A DNA stretch of 64,000 bases from Rheum nobile (taxonomy: Eukaryota > Streptophyta > Magnoliopsida > Caryophyllales > Polygonaceae). Shown piece by piece: positions 23,190 through 35,238 of this stretch. The notes beneath the pieces are model-generated. The model worked only from the letters and a program-made list of their open reading frames with translations. It had not been told where the DNA came from and did not search any database. The stretch is from positions 434,001-498,000 of the forward strand of contig WOAB01000233.1 of the NCBI GenBank assembly GCA_027886185.1, in the 5' to 3' direction. Position 1 is the first letter of the stretch. Each line of letters opens with the position of its first letter. Made by a program: the position numbers and the translations under genes.

Positions 23190-23978
23190 TTAGTTGACAC
23201 GAAGCCTCCCTTTGGTGAGCACTCCTTGTTTGAAAAAAACAAGTGTGCTTGTCCATATATTTGGTAATGTGAAACAATATGAACTCTTCAACTTCGTTGC
23301 ACGCACTCTCCACTTGCATTCTTTTTCAATGCCCAATGCTATAACTACTAATTTGCTGGATTTTTTTTTCTTAAACTGGTAACACTGCCAAGTAGCATGC
23401 GAGCATAAGGCATTCCTCAACTCCACTTAGGAACCAAAAGTCTGTCCTTTCTTGATAAACCCTTCAGAAATATTGGGTTCCAAATCAACCACGTCATACA
23501 CAAAATTATATTTTTCACATGAATTGGGTTCTCTCATCCCATTTTCAATTGCATACGTCGTTGCTCTATCAAACTTGGCTAAATCTGTTTTTTGTGAGCT
23601 GATCACATCAGTTGTACCAATCACTATGTCAGAACTTGCCACATTTTCACGAGTTTTTTTCTCACTAGCGTAACAAACATTGGCACACTCCAAGCTATAA
23701 AAGACCTTTCATTGATGAATAAGAATGCTTTCAATGTCATATGTATCGTTGATATCACATGGTTTCAATTACTAGTGTGTTGAATTAGGATGTGTAATTT
23801 ACATACCACAATAATCAGTGTCCATACGAAATCTCCCAATAAGCAATGCTCTCAATTCATCAAAGGTAATTTTTTCCATCACAATAGCTTTACATTCTTT
23901 TTCTCCAACAAACTTCCATGAACCGTCAATAATTTTCCACTCCCCATCAAAATATATGATAATCACAATATGTTCCAT
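23190..23978 (-). pseudogene. MULE transposase N-terminal remnant
   Basis: Read on minus, a first piece (23978-23807) gives MEHIVIIIYFDGEWK, GSWKFVG and ITFDELRALLIGRF, the usual start of plant MULE proteins. After an intron-like gap a second frame (23693-23190) contains EGFIKKGQTFGS, an in-frame TAA, VELRNALCSHA, KLVVIA and KECKWRVRATKL. This is the order of the N-terminal DNA-binding domain of MuDR-type transposases. The catalytic core is absent and the frames across the gap do not match, so the gene is dead. Confidence 0.72.
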
Positions 23979-24074
23979 ACTTGCTCACAATTTTATAAGA
24001 CAAAATATACAAATATTAAAAAAACAATAATAATAGCACATTGTTACATAAAATAAATTTCATGCAAGGTACCA

Positions 24075-24760
24075 CATATTTTCGTGTAAGCTACTATGTG
24101 CTTTCGTGTAGGCTACATAATTTTTGTGTCGGCTACTACAAAATTTCCGCATACGCCTTTCGTGTAAATTTCTCCATAAATTTTCATGTAAGATTCTACA
24201 TAAGTTCGTGTAGCCTAAAACATAATTTTAGTGTACGCAATAATAAATTTTCAAGTAAGATTCTCCATAAATTTTCGTGTAAGATTCTACATAAGTTCAT
24301 GTAGGCTATTAGATAATAGCATCTTGTTAGATAAAATAGTTTTCATGCAAGCTACAACATATTTTCGTGTAAGCTACTATATGATTTCATGTGGGCTACA
24401 TATTTATCGTGTCGCCTAACACATTATTTTGCGTAAGATTCTTTATAGATTTTTGTGTAAATTTCTACATAAATTCATGTAGGCAATTAGCTATTTTTCG
24501 TGTAAGCTAATACATAAGTTTGTGTAGGATTCTACATAATTTTCGTGTTGGCTATCACATAATTTCGTGTAGGCTTCTACACAAAATTTCCATCAAGTTC
24601 GTACGTACAAGAAATCTGGTTCCTGCGTAATATGCAAAGACTAACTTTGCGTAGAAGCCTACGAAATTCAGATCTACCTTTACACAAAATAATTTCACAG
24701 ATCTACTTTATAAATTTTCGTGTAGATCTACTTCAATCCTACATGATTTAGATATACTAA
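24075..24760 (+). repeat. CGTGTAGGCTAC-word repeat block, right
   Basis: Words such as TTTTCGTGTAAG, TCTACATAA and GTGTAGGCTA recur about every 30 bases for nearly 700 bases. They are related in wording to the left block at 22110-22790, which places both in the same element. Confidence 0.6.
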
Positions 24761-25499
24761 ACATGATATCCCTACATTAGTTCTCCGGAATTTGCATACA
24801 GGAGTATGTACCGGGATTTGCAATCAGGGGCGAGCGGAGGTGCGTTTTGGGTGAGAGGAGGCAGCGCGCTTGGGGTGATGAAGTGTGGTGCGATAAGAGG
24901 CGCAACGATGACGCGATGTAGGCGAGTGGACCGTGTGAGATCGGCCAGAGGAGGTGGCACAATGAGGGGCGAGACGACGACGCGATGAAAGGCGAGTGAG
25001 CGGTGCGATTCCGACGCGAGAAGGGCAATGGGGAAGAGGAAGCATGAAAATAGTTATAGGTAAATGGGGTGTTCTTATTTTTGTGTAAAAGTATAGGGGT
25101 ATTTTAGACTAAATTTAATTGAGGTGTTACTTATGTCCTACATTTATGTTGGGTATAGATTAAGAAATCCCTATTGAAATAGGCATACTACTAGTGTCTT
25201 TTAAACCATTTCGTTTCGACTATTTTGAATATCTCCTATGGACTTTTCAGAATTTTGGATTCATGTAAATATGCAATGTCATGTCTGCTTTAATATTGGA
25301 ATGGCTCATGTAATTTCATGTCACGGCCCACTAAGAAAGACAAGCCAAAAATTATAATCACTAGTGTAATTCTCGTGTCATGTATGGTTTTTAACGTCAT
25401 ATATCTAGAATTAAAAATATTAATAATTATTAAAATTAATCTATATTTTAAAAAATAGACTTGATAATATTGATATTAAAATTAATTTCGGATCAATAA

Positions 25500-26190
25500 T
25501 TTCGTATCTCAATCGTCCACATAATTAGGAAATTTTGGATTTCTATATAATTAAGAAATATTGGATTTGTATATAATTAGAAAATTTTGGATTTGTATAT
25601 AAGTGGAATTGTAATCTTTGTGATTAACTTGTAATCTTTGTGCTTGATTTGTATTTAAATTAGAAAAAAATGAGTGATAAATTTAGGATAATAATCTTTT
25701 ATTTATAATTAGATTTATTTAAAAAAATTGAAAAATCCAGAAAATGACATGAGTCAGTTTTAATAAGGGAGTATCATGTGGTGTAATTAGGTTCTAGTTT
25801 AGTAGATATATAATAGATTAGGAAATTTTGGATTTGTACAAATCCAAAATTTCCTAATCTAGTGTGTATATGATTAGAAAATTTTGGATTTGTATATAAC
25901 TAAGATTTGGATTTGTATATAATTAAGAAATTTTGGATTTGTAATCTTTGTGATTAACTTGTAATCTTTATGCTTGATTTGTTTTTAAATTAGGAAAAAA
26001 TGAGTAATAGTTTTAGAATAATAATATTTGATTTAAATTTAGATTTATTTCAAAAAATTGAAAAAAAGTAGAAAATGACATGTGGCGGTTTTAATGAGGG
26101 AGCACCATATGACGGTTTTAATGAGGGAGTGTCATGTGACATAATTAGGTTCTAGTTTAGTAGATATATAGTAGATTTAGGAGAATTTCT
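25500..26190 (+). repeat. AT-rich repeats, two ~220-bp copies plus ATTTTGGATTTGTA words
   Basis: Bases 25615-25820 and 25950-26180 are diverged direct copies; both begin GATTAACTTGTAATCTTT and end GGTTCTAGTTTAGTAGATAT. Between and before them GAAATTTTGGATTTGTATA recurs at least five times. No coding potential. Confidence 0.75.
25814..25861. repeat. Perfect 48-bp palindrome
   Basis: Each 24-base arm starts TAGATTAGGAAATTTTGG and the arms meet at TTGTACAA with no spacer and no mismatch. It is built from the same ATTTTGGATTTGT word that repeats nearby, so it looks like two copies joined head to head. Confidence 0.9.
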
Positions 26191-27085
26191 ATTAGTGTTT
26201 TACTAGCAGATGTTCTTGTATCGTACACATATTTTGTTAATAAAATTTGAAATTGAAATTTTATTAAATAAGTAAGAAAGATAATCAAGTTAAATATATG
26301 CTTGATCTTTTAATACATATGGGTGTTTTCGTATGATTAGAAATTTAAAATTGAAGATCTAAAGGTATATATGTGAGTTTATATACAAAGAAGGAGAACT
26401 AAATTATAAATTTTATAAAAATGATTGAATAAAAAACATATAAATTAGATTTGATAATATAGTCATGAACATTGTATTTTCATATAATTTTTTTTTTGGT
26501 AATTAACGAAATTGATGTAGGTAGTAGGTAATGTAAATTGTACAAAAATGAAAGAGTGAAAATGACATTTAAATTTGTTTACATGACGTAACCTACAAAC
26601 TGATCCCTAAAATAGAAAAGAAGGACATTAGTATATAAAAATAGATCATTTGAATGATTTGAGTTGATATTTTAATTTGTTCTTTTATTTTTCATTTGGT
26701 TGTCCTTTATTTTGGACTTGAAATTATTATTTTAACACAATAATTTTAAACTCAACTACGACTATTTATCTTTTAATTTTTTTTTAAACAAGTAAGAATT
26801 TGTCTAATTTCAAGCTCGACTTGAAAACCAGCCAATAACATCTTTTCAGATGAGTAGGACTATTTATTTTCTAGCCATCACTCGAACTGTGCAAAATATT
26901 TTATTTACATATATAGTGGGACGACATCATATTGAACCTTTTCTATTTAGAAAAGAGCTTTCACGGTCTAGATCGTTGTTTTATTATAATAGTAAAAAAA
27001 CATAATAAATAGATGTGCATAATAAGTATATTAAATTGAGTTTTATCAATAAGTTCATATGTATAAGTATATTTATTTTGTTTTG
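26191..27085 (+). other. AT-rich intergenic sequence
   Basis: No open frame or recognisable element. Several A or T runs (for example near 26490 and 26775). Confidence 0.6.
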
Positions 27086-27507
27086 TGCATGTTTTTAGAT
27101 TCATTATCCATTTATTTTGTATGTGCATATATCAGAAATCTACTTATCGTGCATTACCGGTAAATGTATATGTGCAAGTAATTTTGGTATGTTTTGTAAA
27201 CAATTAAAAACTAGTGCACAAACACATATTTGTATCACTTTATGCATGTATATGCATTATAATAAGTCTATTGTATTGTGTATCACTCTGTCAAGAGTGC
27301 ATTAATTTTATGGCTACATGTGCATTTGAAGTCTCTTGTATTTTACATCATTTTTCTATGAGTGTGCATAACTATATTATGTATGTGCATTAGAAAGGTA
27401 TAATGAATCGCTTTTTTTGAGTGTGCATCACTTTTATGCCTACATATATATCAACACTTCGTTGTATTATGCCTCAATTTTCTTTGAGTGTGCATCACTT
27501 TTATATA
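27086..27507 (+). repeat. TGTGCAT-rich sequence
   Basis: TGTGCAT or GTGCAT occurs about ten times, often followed by ATCACTTTTA or TATGTATATG. Similar sequence lies at 37390-37640 on the other side of the LINE, so the LINE appears to have inserted into it. A related block is at 44320-45080. Confidence 0.6.
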
Positions 27508-27562
27508 TTTTTTTTGGTCAAAGAGAGACGGCACTCTCGGGCGTGCATAAAAAGAAAGTGGG

Positions 27563-28080
27563 CTACACAGAAATAATACGGGGGGTAGCCCTCCCCTCAG
27601 AGTCTGAAATTAAAAGCGACAAAGCCCCTTCTGGGGGAGACACTAACACATGAAAACCAAGAGGAAAAGAAAAAGCGGAGGATGCAAGGGAGTCGACGAC
27701 TGAATTCGCTTCCCTGAAGACGTGATGAAATTGGATCGACCAATTCCTGCGGAGAAAGCCTCTGCAATGTTCCACGAGGCTGAAGAGAGGGTGGCAAGGG
27801 TCCAAAGATTTACTGATAAGGCTAACAGCCAGCTGTGAGTCTGTCTCGAAAATAACTTGCTTGAAACCGCGGTCCTAGGCATATCTCAGCCCACCAAGAA
27901 TGCCCTACAGTTCAGTTGCAGGGACAGTGCACAGTCCAATGTTGTGTAAAAACCCACCAATCCAGCTTCCGTTCTCATCTCGGCTAACACCGACAGCGGT
28001 GGCGTGGCCTTGCTCATTACAAGCCCCATCCGAGTTCACTTTCACCCAGCCCACATCCGGCTTCGTCCACGCAATTTCCG
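27563..28080 (-). pseudogene. C-terminal RNase H domain of the LINE ORF2
   Basis: On minus the pieces WVKVNSDGA, GSWIGGFLHNIG, FETDSQLA, FHHVFREANSVVDSLA and a hydrophobic tail appear in RNase H order, but in several frames. Plant L1 elements often carry this domain after the zinc-binding region. An in-frame stop at 28112 separates it from the RT frame. Confidence 0.78.
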
Positions 28081-28111
28081 TGAGCGAACGAGTTCTAGAA
28101 TTGGGCGGGTG

Positions 28112-31100
28112 TTACCTAGTCGTCCATGCTGAGTTGTATTCTTTGCACCTATCCATGATAAAGCTCACTTTGTCCATGATTTGGCAAGGGTCACCAAACA
28201 CAACCATGTTCCTCCAACGCCAAATCCACCATATTGCAAGCGCAAAAAAAGACGACCAATCACTAATGCCATTGATGCTGGATTTTGACAAGATATTGCT
28301 TCTAATCCACGCAGCAAAGGATTGATTGAAGAAGCTATCATGTGCACCAGGGGGAATGATTAAGCGCCATGTGTCTTTGATCTTGCGGCAGTCCCGGAAC
28401 ATGTGGCAAAGAGATTCATTCGACCCTTGGCAGAGCATGCACAAGGCTGAGTTTATCAGGTGACGTCGCTGTCTTTCGGCGTTAGTGAGGATAACTCCTC
28501 TGATGGCAAGCCAACAGAAGCATCTTACCCTCTCGGGGACTCTGAGGCGCCAAATAGTCTTAAAAACACCACAATCAATATTCTGGCTGAGCAAGGATTT
28601 ACTCAGGACCTCGTACCCGAATTTGACAGAATAATTGCCAGTGGGAGTGTGTTTCCAGCTTATAGAATCAGCCATCTCAGGGCTCTCAGAGACGGCGACC
28701 GAAGCAAGTCTCATCAAGGTTTCCGTAGAGAGCAGAGGGCTAAGGATTGACCAATTCCATCCACTGCCATGGGTCCAGTATTCAATCACCAAATCATCCT
28801 TCATGGAGGGTGGGAGATTAGCCGTAACATCATTAAGAAGGGGAGTCTCCATGATCCAATAGTCAAGCCAGAATTGGATGGTGTACCCATTTCCGAGTAG
28901 CCAGCAGGTTCCATTGGAGATGACATTGCGAATACCAACCCGAAGGCTTCTCCATACATGCGACGGGGCTGCGACTTCATGACCGGAGGGTCTGATGTAT
29001 TTAGAGCTCAAAACTTGGCTCCAAAGACTGTTTCCGTTCTGGAGGAATCGCCAGCCCAATTTGCCAATAATAGCCTGGTTCAGAATACTCATGGACTTGA
29101 TACCCAATCCACCAAGATGCCTTGGCTTGCACACTTCCTTCCAGGCAACAAGGTGCATCTTCCGTTGACCTGAACCTCCTCCCCAAATGAAGTTTCTGCA
29201 AATTTGGTCGATGTCCTGGCATGTGGAGGCCGGGAGGCAAACAGTTGCCATGGAGTAGATAGGAATGGACGCCATAACCGATTTAGTAAGTGTAACTCTC
29301 CCTGCCAGGCTTAAAAATTGAGTCTTCCATCCAGCGAGCCTAGTTTTAACCTTCTCAAGCAAGGGATGAAAGGTTTCTTTGGAGACTTTCTTGTGCAGCA
29401 CCGGCATGCCAAGGTAGCTCCCAAGGTCGTCTGTGACGGCAAACCCACACTCTCTTCTAAGACTCTCAGTAACCTCCACAGAGACATTCTTGGAGACGAA
29501 AAGCTTTGATTTGGTAATATTGATTTTCTGGCCCGAAGCTCTGCAAAAAGAGTCAAGGCAGTTTTGGATTGCTTGAAGTTGAGAAAGAGAGGCTTCATCG
29601 ACAAGAACAATGTCATCGGCGAACATAATATGGGAGATGTCAGGTCCGTTTCTCGACAATCGAATCGCTTTCCAGTTGCCATTAGCGACCTCACTCAGAA
29701 TCATATGGTTGAGCCTCTCAATGCACAAGACAAAAAGGTAAGGAGACAATGGGTCACCTTGGCAGATTCCTCTGGATGGAATGAAGCCATTAGTCATCTC
29801 ACCATTGAATAGCACTTTCATTGACGAAGAAGTCACACATTCTCTGGTCCAGGTAACCCATTGATGAGAGAAGCCTGCATCAGTGAGAGTGTTTTCAATG
29901 AAGTCCCACCTGAGCCAGTCAAAGGCTTTTTCTAGATCGATTTTTAGGATCATCCAACCTTGCCGACCGTTTTTCTTGCGCATAGAGTGAACAATTTCCT
30001 GCATGAGAACAATGTTGTCAGTGATTAATCTTCCAGGGATGAAGCTACCTTGTATAGGACTAATAAGGGTCGCGAGGAGTGGTTTCAGTCTGTTCACTAG
30101 AATTTTAGTGATGATCTTGTAGAGCACATTGCAAAGGCTAATGGGTCGGAATTGGCTCACAAGCTCAGGTTTGTTGACTTTTGCAAGGAGCACAATCAGT
30201 GTGCTGTTGAGATTATCTGGCATCTGAGCAGTTTCAAAAAAGAGCTTGATCGAAGTGTAGACCGATTGATTCACAGTGTGCCAACATTTCTGGAAGAATA
30301 GAGACTGAAATCCATCTTCTCCTGGGGCTTTGAGGGGCCCCATTTGATTCAGAGCAGTGGCAATCTCCCCATATTGGATGGGGTTGTCCAATTGGCTCCA
30401 TACATGATCATCAATTCTGGGGAAGGCACCCTGAGTCACGATGATGGGCACCACCTCCTCCGGGGGAATGGTGTACAAATTTTGAAAGAATTGGACAGTG
30501 ATAGCTTTCATCCGCCTAGCATTTTGGGTAAGAACACCAGCCTTATCACGGAAGGCATCGATCTTGTTGTGCTTCCTCTTAATGACAGTAGAAATGTGGT
30601 AGTACGAGGTGTTTCTATCACCCTCTCTGAGCCATTGCTCCATGGATTTTTGGAGCCATAGTGCTTCTTCTTGCTCCAGCACCGTGTGTAACTTGCCTTG
30701 AAGTTCAGTTTCCAGTGAAAGCAGGAATGGGGTAACTCTGGTGTTCAGGGATTTTTGGACGCCAGCAATACGGGCAACAAGACTCTTCTTTCTGTTGTGG
30801 ATATTTCCAAAGACGAATTTGTTCCATTCGAGGAGCTGAGATTTGATGTCGTGAAGGGCATATTTGGTGTGGATCTGGTGGTTCCAATTATCAGTAATAA
30901 AGCCTTGGAAGTTAGGATGTGAGGTCCAAGCGGATTCAAAGCGGAAAGGGCGGCGGTTTCTGTTGGCTGTACTAGTGGGGTCCAGCTTGAGCAGAAGCGG
31001 GGCGTGATCAGAGGCGATGAAGGGGAGGTGGTAGACTCTAGCTTCCGACCATTGAAGTCTGCCTGCGGCATTAGTGAGGCACCTGTCCAGTCTCTTTGAG

Positions 31101-31282
31101 ATTACAACTCTGTTGTGACATCTTCTAGTCCAAGTGAAGGGAGGCCCAGTGAAGTTCATATCGATCAAGCCTAGATGGTTCACCATATCTTCGAAGATAG
31201 GGGTGTCTTGGGTGAGGGACCCGGACCCACCCTGTTTCTCCCAACTGTGGAGAATGCAGTTCAAGTCACCTCCAATGATCAC
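28112..31282 (-). CDS. LINE ORF2: endonuclease C-terminus, reverse transcriptase, zf-RVT
   Basis: This 1056-codon open frame is the body of the L1 replicase, which nicks target DNA and primes reverse transcription from it. The endonuclease end shows GDLN (residues 5-8) and SDHAPL (91-96). Reverse transcriptase has RPISLCNVLYK near 379-389, KIDLEKAFD (447-455), GDPLSPYLF and the catalytic FADDIV (554-559). A zf-RVT region is near 930-990 (WRLRVPERVRCFCW, then cysteines and CHMFRDC). The endonuclease N-terminus is in another frame upstream (31300-31674) and RNase H lies downstream in broken frames. This is therefore a large intact piece of a dead gene. Confidence 0.9.
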   Translation of the reverse strand: MIIGGDLNCILHSWEKQGGSGSLTQDTPIFEDMVNHLGLIDMNFTGPPFTWTRRCHNRVVISKRLDRCLTNAAGRLQWSEARVYHLPFIASDHAPLLLKLDPTSTANRNRRPFRFESAWTSHPNFQGFITDNWNHQIHTKYALHDIKSQLLEWNKFVFGNIHNRKKSLVARIAGVQKSLNTRVTPFLLSLETELQGKLHTVLEQEEALWLQKSMEQWLREGDRNTSYYHISTVIKRKHNKIDAFRDKAGVLTQNARRMKAITVQFFQNLYTIPPEEVVPIIVTQGAFPRIDDHVWSQLDNPIQYGEIATALNQMGPLKAPGEDGFQSLFFQKCWHTVNQSVYTSIKLFFETAQMPDNLNSTLIVLLAKVNKPELVSQFRPISLCNVLYKIITKILVNRLKPLLATLISPIQGSFIPGRLITDNIVLMQEIVHSMRKKNGRQGWMILKIDLEKAFDWLRWDFIENTLTDAGFSHQWVTWTRECVTSSSMKVLFNGEMTNGFIPSRGICQGDPLSPYLFVLCIERLNHMILSEVANGNWKAIRLSRNGPDISHIMFADDIVLVDEASLSQLQAIQNCLDSFCRASGQKINITKSKLFVSKNVSVEVTESLRRECGFAVTDDLGSYLGMPVLHKKVSKETFHPLLEKVKTRLAGWKTQFLSLAGRVTLTKSVMASIPIYSMATVCLPASTCQDIDQICRNFIWGGGSGQRKMHLVAWKEVCKPRHLGGLGIKSMSILNQAIIGKLGWRFLQNGNSLWSQVLSSKYIRPSGHEVAAPSHVWRSLRVGIRNVISNGTCWLLGNGYTIQFWLDYWIMETPLLNDVTANLPPSMKDDLVIEYWTHGSGWNWSILSPLLSTETLMRLASVAVSESPEMADSISWKHTPTGNYSVKFGYEVLSKSLLSQNIDCGVFKTIWRLRVPERVRCFCWLAIRGVILTNAERQRRHLINSALCMLCQGSNESLCHMFRDCRKIKDTWRLIIPPGAHDSFFNQSFAAWIRSNILSKSSINGISDWSSFFALAIWWIWRWRNMVVFGDPCQIMDKVSFIMDRCKEYNSAWTTR

Positions 31283-31299
31283 ATGATCATGGATCCGCG

Positions 31300-31674
31300 C
31301 TACGTCATCCTGAAGGTCCCTTCAAAAATCGCTCTGGCGGGCAGGAGTAGGGGGGCGTAGACAGCAAATAAGTTGGTTGGAGAGTTACCTTGCCTCAGGA
31401 TGGCATGAATATAGTGCTGGCGAGTTTGGACAATGGTGATGTCCACTTTATCATCATTCCAAAGCAGCCAGACACCTCCAAAAAACCCCACAGCTTCAAC
31501 TCTGACATTATGGGAAAATCTCAGTTTGCGACAGACTTTGTCCGCATAGGCACCTGGAATCTTGGTTTCGAACAAAGCTAACACATCAACCTTGTGGTGA
31601 CAGATCCAATATCGAAGCATTCTGCGGACTCCGTCTTTACCGGCTCCGCAGCAGTTCCAAAAAAGGCATGACAT
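31300..31674 (-). pseudogene. LINE ORF2 start: APE-type endonuclease N-terminus
   Basis: The frame gives MSCLFWNCCGAG, DVLALFETKI and GFFGGVWLLWND, the usual opening of plant L1 endonucleases (WN, ET and GGxW motifs). A frameshift between about 31283 and 31300 separates it from the long ORF2 frame. Confidence 0.85.
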
Positions 31675-31699
31675 AATAACTGCATGCGGGGGAAAAACA

Positions 31700-32542
31700 A
31701 TCACCTTACACAGTCTGGCCGCAGCCAGACTGGGTCTGTTGGATCTCCTTACTTGTGTGATCTGAGTGTTTCTTACCGGGCTCATGTTGGATGATCTTAC
31801 GCCTGTCGATCTGAGTCTGATTTGGAAGAGAGTTTCTGTCATCAGTCACAACGACTCTACTGGGCAAAGCAACAAGAGAGTTTTGGACAGGTTTGGAGCT
31901 CTCTGCCTTAGAGTCCTGGACTCGGTGATGGGAGTTTTGGACAGGTTTAGATGCAAGGTTTGAGTGTGGGGTGACCGGGCCTGACTCTTTAAAAGCCAAG
32001 TGGGCCTGCAGGTTGGGAGCAAGGTTAGCCTCTATGTTGTTGGGCCTGAGGATCAGCCCAACTTTAGAAGCAGATTTGGGCCCCTTAGGCATTTCTATGC
32101 TTTTCAGCTTCTGGTTGACATTCTTAGCTGTCTTTTCTGCCCTTGTGTCAGGAGCCTGGGCTACTCCTGTAGCTGAGCCGAGGTTGTCGTCCACTTTTCC
32201 TGTCGCTTGACCAAGCTCAAATTGCTTTTCCTCTGAATTGCAGAAAAGGGTGGTATTGCAGTGTTGTGGTAACCCCACAACGTTCTTTTCTTTGCCGTTT
32301 TTTTACGGTTCTGCAGGCTCAATGAGTTGACCTGCTTCTTCAAGTTATCCCAAGACCTGAAAGCGACTGCCGCTTCGGGTTTGGTGATTAGCTTGCACCG
32401 GAGGTTTGTGCTTGGTTCTTGTTCGCTGCCGGTGCCAAGCCTCATTCATCCAAGCTCCATGCCTGTTGTTGGGTTGGTTTTCCGACGTCAGACCTTCTTG
32501 ATCAGGGATTCTCTTTCCTTCCGCGGTATGACTGTGATTGCC
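31700..32542 (-). pseudogene. LINE ORF1 C-terminal region, frameshifted
   Basis: This is a charged, Lys/Gln/Ser-rich low-complexity tail in three consecutive minus frames (32542-32345, then 32161-32445, then 31706-32278). It has no catalytic motif, which fits the disordered end of plant L1 ORF1 proteins. The first frame continues directly from the N-terminal part at 35239 once the solo LTR is removed. Confidence 0.7.
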
Positions 32543-32547
32543 CGTGG

Positions 32548-35238
32548 TGTAACACCCCCAATTTATACCCAAGATATTACATGCCAGTGACCTCAGACTT
32601 TACCGTCCAAAGTCACCCCAGGCTTTTCCAGAACGATTAAGTTTAAATACATAACATAATTACATATTAATTGAAAGATTAAACAGCGGAAGACTTTAAA
32701 TTACACAGCGGAAGACTTTAAAGAGCCAACTTATAACATGGCTAAATTATGAAGATACATTGAAGTAATACTTTAACAATCTTAAAACACTTAACAACTT
32801 AGAACACTGACTTTTAAATCTTCGTCTGCAAGCTTCTTATCCTTCAATAGGTTAATTAAACTCCGGGAAACAACTCCTGATGTGCCGAATCGAACGGATG
32901 ACACCAGCCCACATGCAGAGAACAAAGTTCGTGGGTTAGTCTACTTGAATAGACTAGCAAGGGTACAAAGCAGAGTGGTTCGAGTGATCGTGACTGTTTA
33001 CTATCATTGTCCCTTGAATAAAAACCGAAGGAACGATATATAACCCGACACTTTCACGGAATGATTTAACAATTAAGATATGCACTGAAGAGAAGACTCC
33101 AACTAAAATGAGCCTTATAGGAAATTATGACAACTGCTAGGGAACATTAAAGTTATACACACCAATGATTTAAAAGTTGATTGAGATGCTTCAGTTCACA
33201 ACCAACCTCATCGCATACATCGAATCCAGATTGAAAAGAGAACGTACTATGATCAAAGTCGAGACGAGTTTTCCTAGCTGCACTATAACTTAGCTGCACT
33301 ACTCGCCAAAGGTTTATTAATCATGTGCACTCGGGCACATATCTTATTTAATTACAAAACACACTTTACTGGAACACGTTAATGTTATTAAGAGCGGCAC
33401 ACAGCTTAAATCTCAGGGTGAAAATCATGTCGATCCAAATTAACACAACACACAAACACACACACGCACGCGCACACACGAGGCTTAACATTATTCCGAG
33501 AGCAACGGAGTTATTATTACACAGGGTGATCTTACGTTCACCCAGATTACACTGCCACAGTGCTTACACTTTAATTTACAGGATGAAAGTTACGTCCACC
33601 CCAATTGCACTAGCTAAGTGCTTAATACACAAGACTGCAATTATGCTCATCCAATGGCGCTTGCAAGGCGCTTAAACACTTCAGATCCTTAAAGGTGGAT
33701 AAGAAGCATAGGTCATGACCCTTAAATTATTATTCGGAAATTAACCCGAGGAGTATTACGATTTAAAGAAACGACAAATCCTTACTTGGATTAGCGTTCC
33801 TACGAACATTAAGTTATAAAGAAACGACTAACCCTTACTTGGATTAGCGTTCCTATGAACACTCGTGTTAACTAAACAGTCTAACACAACAATTATTCAC
33901 ATTAAAGTCATCCAGGCAATCAACTTAAACATAGAGATAATAGAAACAGCTAATCCTTACTTGGATTAGTTTTCCTATTAACCCGTATGCTATTCTAGCA
34001 TTAAGATTAAATTCACAATAATAGCATCACGATAATTATCACATATAATAGCGTTGTTCTAACAGATATACAACCTATTATAACATTACTTTAATCACGT
34101 TTATTTATGAAATTAGTTCCCAAGCCAAAACAACAGTTCACTCCAATTTAATTAACAATTAAATAATTGATAATTAATGAAACATGGAATGATTAAGCAA
34201 GAGCGAACCGCCACTTGCCTTAGTCCACAGATCTGGAACAAAGCAGAGACAACGGGATTCTGGGCTCGACACAAGTATAGCTCCGACAGCACAACGACCT
34301 TCGAGTCGATCCATAAGGAAACCCTAAGTTAGATCCGACATAAACTAGTACGAATCTAAGGAAAGACGAAAGAAATCGAAAGGAACGAGTCCATAACGAC
34401 GACCACCAAGACCAAGCCAACAAAGGGGCTTCTGGCCACTGGCGGCAGTCGTCGTGTTCATCACGGCGGGCGCCGCCACGAACACGACGGTCGCCGTGAA
34501 GAACGGCGGCCAACAGAACGGTGAGAAAACTCACCAATACACACACGAGGGTCACTCCTTTGGCCTGACTTTGGGTTCAGACCTCCACTAAGCTTCCAAA
34601 GGGACCTCTAGGCTACAGGAAAACACACCAAACAACACCGGCGATTGCTCCAAAGAACTCCGGTGAGGGCAAGCTTTTCCGGCGAGACAAACTCTGAGAT
34701 TGAGCTTCTGATTTTAGCTCGAATCCGACCCCCAATCCTCTCCTTTTATAGCCACAGATCGAGGGAGCACAATGATGGCCTAAATGGAGGCGTGGCGGGG
34801 CTAGTTCGGCGTCGTCAGACGTTCGCCGGCGACCTTCGGGCAAGGACCTCCGGACAACAACGACGGCGGGCGCCGCCATCAATGCGGCGGGCGCCGCCAT
34901 AGGCCTGGCGTCCCCAGCTAGGAGGAGACTTGCCGGCTCCTCGAGCCCAGCGACGGCGGGCGCCGCCATACCCACGGCGGGCGCCGCCACCCTGGCTTCG
35001 CCTCCTCAGCTCTTAGACGAAAACGATGTTAACCCGGGATAAAATTATCGTACGCGAACGAGTAATTAACAGCCAAAGTACGTCGTCTGTATTTTATTTC
35101 ACTGAGAAAAATAATACAGAGATATAGCACATTACAGAATGTCTTAAACTCTCTGTATTAAATCCGACGTACAAAACAGGTGTTCGGGAAAATTCCCAAA
35201 ATTCCCAAAATAATCCTTACAGAATTAGGGGTATCACA
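32548..35238 (-). mobile_element. Solo LTR (2691 bp), same family as element B
   Basis: On plus it reads TGTAACACCCCC to GGGGTATCACA, i.e. minus-strand TGTGATACCCC to GGGGTGTTACA, the same ends as the element B LTR. CGTGG flanks it exactly on both sides (32543-32547 and 35239-35243), a 5-bp target duplication. There is no internal domain, so it arose by LTR-LTR recombination. Shared stretches include the TATACAACCTATTATAA region near 34070 and the GAGCGAACCGCCACTTG region near 34201. GGCGGGCGCCGCC recurs near 34470, 34865, 34885, 34955 and 34977. Confidence 0.95.
34738..34752 (-). promoter_or_regulatory. Probable TATA box of the solo LTR
   Basis: Minus-strand GGCTATAAAAGGAG, followed by leader sequence like that after CTATTTAAAG in the element B LTR. 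Confidence 0.55.

Larger units (their letters stand above)
21585..25140 (-). mobile_element. Decayed MULE-like element
   Basis: The two ends look alike in inverted orientation: TTTAGCCT then TATATACCCTAACTTTTA near 21595-21625, and the complement of TATAGGGGTATTTTAGACTAAA near 25091-25112. Each is followed inwards by a GC-rich stretch of about 200 bases (21670-21860 and 24820-25050). Between them is a minus-strand MULE N-terminal remnant, with arrays of the word CGTGTA(A/G) on both sides (22110-22790 and 24075-24760). The boundaries are approximate and the target duplication was not resolved. Confidence 0.5.

Noticed and set aside
24772..25045. Short Ser/Arg/Pro-rich frames on minus
   Set aside because: The GC-rich end of the decayed MULE gives open frames in several phases. 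No conserved motif was seen.
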